Assembly: GCA_049889215.1 (NCBI GenBank)
Contig: JBMHDV010000029.1
Span: 1 to 29,771, forward strand
From: UBA817 sp049889215
GTDB lineage: Bacteria; Margulisbacteria; Marinamargulisbacteria; UBA817
Direction of reading: 5' to 3'
Length of the DNA stretch: 29,771 bases
Part shown: positions 26,337 to 29,771 of the stretch, piece by piece
How the letters are laid out: each line of letters begins with the position of its first letter
Numbering within the stretch: the first letter of the stretch is position 1
Translations under genes and position numbers: made by a program
Notes under the pieces: generated by a model
What the model saw: only the letters and a program-made list of their open reading frames with translations
The model's database searches: none
Told to the model about the DNA's origin: nothing

Positions 26337-26821
26337 TATTTATCAGCTACCTGTTCTACCAACTTATCGATGGTGGCTTTTTTATCTTTTTCAGATACTT
26401 CAGTAACAACAAACTTTTGAACAACTTTAACAGCTAAGTCAGCAACATCCTTTAATAATGTCTTGCGCGCATTATTTGTTTGAACATCGATGTCTTGCTT
26501 CGCTTGTGCTAACATTTGCTCGGCGGATTGCTTGCCCTTTTCGACCACAGAAGCTAACTCATTTTGAGCTGACTCTTCTGCTTTATTACGAATGGATTGT
26601 GCTTCCAATTGAGCTTGCTTAAGTGTATCTTTTTGTTGAGCCAAAATATCTTCTGACTTCTTTTTATTCATTTCAGATGTTTCGATGTTATGCTTTATCA
26701 AATTACTTCTGTTTGCTAAGAAGTTTGATAATGGCGCTGCCAAAAACTTCTTCAGTAATAAATAAAGTATTCCAAAGTTTATAATCTGTAGAATTATCTC
26801 ATACGGATTGATTGAAATCAT
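26336..26821 (-). CDS. atpF: F-type ATP synthase b subunit
   Basis: The peripheral-stalk subunit: one N-terminal membrane helix (about residues 8-25, EIILQIINFGILYLLLKKFL) and a long charged coiled coil (about 35-130, rich in Lys, Glu, Gln and Ala), then a delta-binding end. 161 residues, normal. Only one b gene is present, so a b2 homodimer is expected, not the b/b' pair of Cyanobacteria. No Shine-Dalgarno is seen; only four bases separate it from the single-hairpin atpE, so it is probably translated by coupling. Confidence 0.95.
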   Translation of the reverse strand: MISINPYEIILQIINFGILYLLLKKFLAAPLSNFLANRSNLIKHNIETSEMNKKKSEDILAQQKDTLKQAQLEAQSIRNKAEESAQNELASVVEKGKQSAEQMLAQAKQDIDVQTNNARKTLLKDVADLAVKVVQKFVVTEVSEKDKKATIDKLVEQVADK

Positions 26822-26825
26822 TTGA

Positions 26826-27077
26826 CTACACTACGAAGATTAAGATTAGTGCAACAACCAATGCGTAAATACCGGTTGTTTCAGAAATAGCCTGACCGAT
26901 AATCATTGTTTTAGTAATTAATGCTTGCTCGTCTGGACGTTTACCAATCGCTTCACATGCTTTACCAGCAACAAACCCTTCACCAATACCTGGGCCTACA
27001 GCACCAAAACCCATAGCGATTCCAGCGGCTAATAATGCCAATGCCTTAACAAATTGATCTCCTGTTACTAATTCCAT
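26826..27077 (-). CDS. atpE: F-type ATP synthase c subunit, single hairpin
   Basis: The proteolipid of the rotor ring: 83 residues, two membrane helices joined by a polar loop (GKRPDE) that contacts gamma and epsilon. The ion carboxylate is Glu66 in GQAISETTGIYALV. A second carboxylate, Glu33, sits in helix 1 (GPGIGEGFVAG) at the position of Gln32 in the Ilyobacter Na+ enzyme. Thr67 and Tyr71 (after Glu66) match the Na+-ligand and stabilising positions. This pairing resembles the two-carboxylate Na+ site known from Fusobacterium nucleatum. A very strong AGGAGG precedes the ATG, as expected for a high-copy subunit. The three-hairpin c gene lies 36 bases upstream. Na+ use is inference. Confidence 0.96.
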   Translation of the reverse strand: MELVTGDQFVKALALLAAGIAMGFGAVGPGIGEGFVAGKACEAIGKRPDEQALITKTMIIGQAISETTGIYALVVALILIFVV

Positions 27078-27113
27078 AAAATTTCCTCCTGATTTATTTA
27101 TGTTTTTTTTTGT

Positions 27114-27818
27114 TTACACAACGAATATTAGAATTAACGCCACAACCAACGAATAAATATCCGTTGTTTCTGTGATCGCTTGTCCAATAATCATTGTTCG
27201 AGTTATAAGCCCCATATGCTTTGGAGCACGGCCAACGGCCTCATTGGCGTTTTTCGCCACAATACCATCACCAATACCTGGGCCAATGGCACCAAATCCC
27301 ATGGCGAATGCACCACCTAAAATAGCAAATATTTTAAGGTAGCTATCTTCTGGATTTAAAGTAAATAAGATTAATGAAACGGTTAATGCAAAAATGGTTG
27401 ATGTCTGAGTCACCGCTTGGCCAATAATCATTTGTACGGTTAATACATCTGAGTTTTCTGGGTTTCGACCCATTCCTTTAAGCGCAGATCCGCCAGGCAA
27501 TCCTGCGCCAAAACCAGATCCAATTGTACCAAACCCAATGGCAATCCCAGCTGCAATATAAGTCACAGCCTTCATTGTTCCTGTTCCACCAGATCCAAAT
27601 AATAATACCAATGCCATAACGAGCGCAAAAATTGCGGCTGTTTCTGTAATGGCCTGACCAATAATCATTAATCTTAAGATTTTTTGTGATGCTGATGGCT
27701 GACGACCAAGCGCATTCATTGCGTTCATTGCAATGTAACCTTCACCAATGGCTGATCCAATTGCGCCTAAACCAATTGCGAGCCCCGCACCTAAAACTGT
27801 ATAAATCATCGTCTCCAT
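27114..27818 (-). CDS. atpE: F-type ATP synthase c subunit, triple hairpin
   Basis: 234 residues holding three c-subunit hairpins in one chain, so six membrane helices. Each has its own polar loop (RQP at 39-41, RNP at 118-120, RAP at 197-199). Hairpin 1 has Glu26 and Glu59 (GQAITETAAIF). Hairpin 2 has Ala105 and Gln138 (GQAVTQTSTIF), so both carboxylates are gone and it should not carry an ion. Hairpin 3 has Asp184 and Glu217 (GQAITETTDIY). Linkers are short (LLFGSGGTGT; FTLNPEDSY). Hairpin 3 matches the neighbouring single c at 47 of 69 positions in my hand alignment. GGGAGA serves as ribosome binding site. A fused two-hairpin c1 with one lost site occurs in Acetobacterium woodii and triple-hairpin rotor subunits in some methanogens. 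It probably joins the single c in a mixed ring, which is inference. Confidence 0.95.
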   Translation of the reverse strand: METMIYTVLGAGLAIGLGAIGSAIGEGYIAMNAMNALGRQPSASQKILRLMIIGQAITETAAIFALVMALVLLFGSGGTGTMKAVTYIAAGIAIGFGTIGSGFGAGLPGGSALKGMGRNPENSDVLTVQMIIGQAVTQTSTIFALTVSLILFTLNPEDSYLKIFAILGGAFAMGFGAIGPGIGDGIVAKNANEAVGRAPKHMGLITRTMIIGQAITETTDIYSLVVALILIFVV

Positions 27819-27831
27819 AATTTAAATCTCC

Positions 27832-28689
27832 CTAATTCTTCTGTCCAATGTAGGTAATCGCCAGCATTGTAAATACGAATGCTTGAACAATTCCAGCAAA
27901 CAATCCAAAGAACGCCAATAACCCAACCGGGACTAAAAGATGTTTAACTAACGAAGATACAATCACAAGTATCATGAAGCCACCAAAGATGTTTCCAAAT
28001 AAACGAAAGGAGTGAGATACAACTGAGGACACCTCAGAGATTAAGTTCAAGTAGAAAAACGGATTAATTGGGAATAATAAGATCCACCAACCATGGGATG
28101 GGACAATGTCGCCCATGTAACTACGGAAGTAATCCAACCAACCATGCTTTTTAATGGAGTTAATGTGCACCACAAAAAACACAAGTAAACCAAGTGCTAA
28201 ATCTGTGTTTACTGATCGCGTAGGTTCTTGAAACTCAGGTATCTTGAATAAGAAGTAATAGAAAACGTCCTTACTAGGTACAAATACAGTTTTTGTTAAC
28301 CCGTTCACTACCCACTCACCGGCATTCCCTGTAAATAATTGGTGTACCATTGCAATTAGAAATCCAAAAAAGGTGGTAATGTGTGGCAAAATACCAATCC
28401 AGTTGGCCGCCAACACAAAAACAAAAATTGTAAAAATAAAAGGAATAAAATTCTTACCGTCTTTATTTCCTAGTGTTCCTAAGGTGACATCTTCAATAAA
28501 CTCATAAATCACCTCGAAAATATTTTGAACATTTCCAGGAACTTGTTTTAAACGTCGTGTTGCTAAAAATGATGAGATCACCAAAAACGCAATGACCACA
28601 TAGGTCATCAAGAACATGATTGGATCAAGCGTTATGGACTGTCCAAAAAGTTCAAATTGAATGCTAGAAACTTTACCTATCTTATCCAT
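27832..28689 (-). CDS. atpB: F-type ATP synthase a subunit
   Basis: The membrane stator that forms the two ion half-channels facing the c-ring. 285 residues, somewhat long. The essential Arg229 lies in SHSFRLFGNIFGG, and the last helices (LLAFFGLFAGIVQAFVFTML) carry the conserved Gln. NWIGILPH and TRSVNTDLALGLLVFF are further markers. Between these two blocks, about residues 105-155, there is a longer loop than in the E. coli protein (roughly 30 extra residues), partly hydrophobic and aromatic. It overlaps the end of the AtpI-like gene by eight bases and lies just upstream of the triple-hairpin c gene that it must contact. Confidence 0.96.
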   Translation of the reverse strand: MDKIGKVSSIQFELFGQSITLDPIMFLMTYVVIAFLVISSFLATRRLKQVPGNVQNIFEVIYEFIEDVTLGTLGNKDGKNFIPFIFTIFVFVLAANWIGILPHITTFFGFLIAMVHQLFTGNAGEWVVNGLTKTVFVPSKDVFYYFLFKIPEFQEPTRSVNTDLALGLLVFFVVHINSIKKHGWLDYFRSYMGDIVPSHGWWILLFPINPFFYLNLISEVSSVVSHSFRLFGNIFGGFMILVIVSSLVKHLLVPVGLLAFFGLFAGIVQAFVFTMLAITYIGQKN

Positions 28690-29089
28690 CGTTCGCCATC
28701 CTTTTTTTATAGTTTTTATAATTCAGAATTAACTCATGAATAATGAAGATAACCTGACTTTTGAATAAGCATATCAAGATTATCCAAAATTTAAAATAGT
28801 TTGGGAACTTTAATGACGTGATAATTGGGATGGAATAAATGGCCAACCGGAACAGAAAACTGATGAAAACTTTTTTTCGTTTTCGTTGCACTAAAATTGC
28901 ATATTGATCTTCAGATAATTGGCGAAGTCCAAGCAAGCTAAAAACGGACCCTAAAATAACTGAGTATGTGCCCTGCCACCCAAAGGCCATAAAAAAGCCA
29001 ATAGAAAACACCGCCACAAGCCCGAGCCAATACGGAAATACGGTTTTTACAATATTTAATTCAACTTGATTCGTTTTGTTCGTCATCAT
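28682..29089 (-). CDS. atpI: AtpI-like membrane protein
   Basis: 135 residues with about four membrane helices (around 20-38, 40-57, 74-92 and 98-118) and basic loops. Position and topology match ATP synthase subunit I, which helps c-ring assembly or Mg2+ handling in other bacteria and is not part of the finished enzyme. Sequence similarity is too weak for more than a family guess. Two ATG codons in a row (29087-29089 and 29084-29086) follow GAGGAT; either can start it. It overlaps atpZ upstream by 29 bases and atpB by eight. Confidence 0.75.
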   Translation of the reverse strand: MMTNKTNQVELNIVKTVFPYWLGLVAVFSIGFFMAFGWQGTYSVILGSVFSLLGLRQLSEDQYAILVQRKRKKVFISFLFRLAIYSIPIITSLKFPNYFKFWIILICLFKSQVIFIIHELILNYKNYKKRMANDG

Positions 29090-29294
29090 TAATCCTCATT
29101 ACTTCTCTAAAAATCCAAATAAACCCAATCATCACACCAACTATAACGCCAACCAAGACCCCTGTTCCAACCGCATTGATTTTTTTACCTATATATAACC
29201 CCAATAGAAACCCACTTAAAATCGACGTTAATACACCCACCCCAACTTTAACGATTAAGTGCAAATACTTGGTTAATTCTTGTTTAGAATCCAT
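29061..29294 (-). CDS. atpZ: AtpZ-like small membrane protein
   Basis: 77 residues with two membrane helices joined by a short turn (GVLTSILSGFLLGLYIGKKI and GTGVLVGVIVGVMIGFIWIF), then an acidic tail. This is the pattern of the AtpZ/ATPase_gene1 family, found as first gene of many atp operons and thought to work with AtpI in c-ring assembly or as an ion channel. It is the first gene of this operon. The predicted promoter lies only eight bases before the ATG, so its message probably has almost no leader. No Shine-Dalgarno is seen. Confidence 0.75.
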   Translation of the reverse strand: MDSKQELTKYLHLIVKVGVGVLTSILSGFLLGLYIGKKINAVGTGVLVGVIVGVMIGFIWIFREVMRINDDEQNESS

Positions 29295-29302
29295 ATGCGT
29301 TT

Positions 29303-29331
29303 ATTAAATCGTATTGTGATTAATGTCGCAA
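29303..29331 (-). promoter_or_regulatory. Candidate promoter of the ATP synthase operon
   Basis: On the minus strand TTGCGA (29326-29331) is followed after 17 bases by TTTAAT (29303-29308), and the atpZ ATG lies eight bases beyond. Each box has two mismatches from consensus, so the call is modest. A TATAAC without a good -35 lies farther upstream near 29370 and is an alternative. Confidence 0.4.
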
Positions 29332-29401
29332 TAGCGGTTAAGCTACTTTATTGCAATCATGCCTTCAAAGTTATACCACTTAAAAAATGCATCGATGGTG
29401 G

Positions 29402-29421
29402 TGGTACCGACCTTAGTACCA
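29402..29421. repeat. Inverted repeat between the U-box gene and the atp operon
   Basis: TGGTAC and GTACCA form a perfect six-base stem with an eight-base loop, 48 bases past the stop of the U-box gene. On the minus strand a run of six T follows only after 14 more bases, too far for a standard intrinsic terminator. It may still end the U-box transcript. The rest of the 175-base gap (29295-29469) holds the candidate atp promoter and a weaker dyad (GCAATAGC with GCTACTTTATTGC) around 29328-29354. Confidence 0.35.
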
Positions 29422-29469
29422 TTTACCCATTTCTAAGGGCTTTAGCATCAACTTAATAATGACCCCGTA

Positions 29470-29771
29470 TTAATTTCCGCTTCCTTTTTTTTGATTGCGA
29501 TGTCGGCGAAAAGTTCTTTGTATTGTAGCCGCTGCATTCGCTGCATTTTCCATAATTTCAGATTCAATTTTATTGCATGGAAAATAATAAGAGATGTCCT
29601 TATTTATAAAAGGTGATTTAAAAGAATCATTGCTTTCGCTTTGCGCCTTCAGTTGATTTATTGTTTCCAATTCATATACAACCCCATCTTCTGCCATGAC
29701 TGGCTTTCTTAACTTTTCATAGGTAATGGGGCATAAAAATTGATTGTCGGCGGCTTCTTTTTTTTGATTTT
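29470..29771 (-). CDS. U-box domain protein with C-terminal IQ-like motif, N-terminus outside the window
   Basis: The frame is open from the window edge to a TAA at 29470-29472; the only ATG (29697) falls inside a domain and is not the real start. The visible 99 residues begin with NQKKEAADNQ and then show a U-box: FLCPIT (about 29739-29722), KPVMAEDGVVYELETI, KSPF and YYFPCNKIESEI, in the order and spacing of U-box E3 ubiquitin ligases. U-boxes need no zinc; the hydrophobic core and the DG-Y-E positions are present. Near the end AAATIQRTFRRHRNQKK (IQ part about 29497-29523) resembles an IQ calmodulin-binding motif. Bacterial U-boxes are known mainly as effectors that act in host cells, such as Legionella LubX. 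Host targeting here is inference. No secretion signal can be judged because the N-terminus is missing. Confidence 0.75.
   Translation of the reverse strand, partial: NQKKEAADNQFLCPITYEKLRKPVMAEDGVVYELETINQLKAQSESNDSFKSPFINKDISYYFPCNKIESEIMENAANAAATIQRTFRRHRNQKKGSGN

Noticed and set aside
27114..27818. Triple c subunit as an assembly duplication error
   Set aside because: The three hairpins differ strongly from one another and from the single c at both DNA and protein level, with one continuous frame and sensible linkers.
29470..29697. Treating the ATG at 29697 as the start of a complete 75-residue protein
   Set aside because: The frame continues upstream to the window edge and the upstream residues complete a U-box (FLCPIT and KPV), so this Met is internal.

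Overview
The window reads as a compact stretch of chromosome from an AT-rich diderm bacterium. An outer-membrane-type protein with a signal peptide and a lipoprotein with a lipobox argue for two membranes. It carries a c-di-AMP synthase next to lysA, a type II NADH dehydrogenase and a complete F-type ATP synthase operon. The lysA-cdaA pairing is also known from Cyanobacteria, so a lineage near them (for example Margulisbacteria) is a guess I hold with low confidence. A U-box/IQ-motif protein at the right edge suggests contact with eukaryotes.

Layout. 2-2053 is a large unrecognised protein. 2085-6475 (+) holds valS, folC and rdgB in an overlapping, visibly GC-richer block. 6446-7981 (-) holds an outer-membrane/PEGA-like protein and a lipoprotein, transcribed away from the next operon. 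8069-12574 (+) is the tightly overlapped operon panD-lysA-cdaA-panB-cysS. 12653-15160 (+) is an unusual NADH dehydrogenase fused to a cyclic-nucleotide-binding domain and TPRs. 15253-21203 (+) is the lipid operon rpmF-plsX-fabH-fabD-fabG-acpP-fabF with rnhB behind it, then yraN (21241-21585). 21566-29294 (-) is the ATP synthase operon in the order atpZ-atpI-atpB-atpE(triple)-atpE-atpF-atpH-atpA-atpG-atpD-atpC. 29470-29771 (-) is the C-terminal part of a U-box protein ending in an IQ-like motif. No tRNA, rRNA, CRISPR array or insertion sequence was seen, and no gap longer than 300 bases lacks a gene.

How the genes work together. The fab cluster makes and elongates acyl-ACP, and PlsX feeds it into phospholipid. 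panB and panD make pantothenate precursors for the phosphopantetheine arm of ACP and for CoA. The NADH dehydrogenase would pass electrons to quinone without moving ions itself. The ATP synthase has c subunits with paired carboxylates, which resembles sodium-coupled rotors.

The two most unusual things are (1) a three-hairpin F-type c subunit whose middle hairpin has lost its ion-binding carboxylates, encoded beside a normal single-hairpin c subunit, and (2) the partial U-box plus IQ-motif gene, a eukaryote-like combination directly upstream of the ATP synthase operon. Three predicted promoters also sit so close to their start codons that the mRNAs should be leaderless or nearly so.
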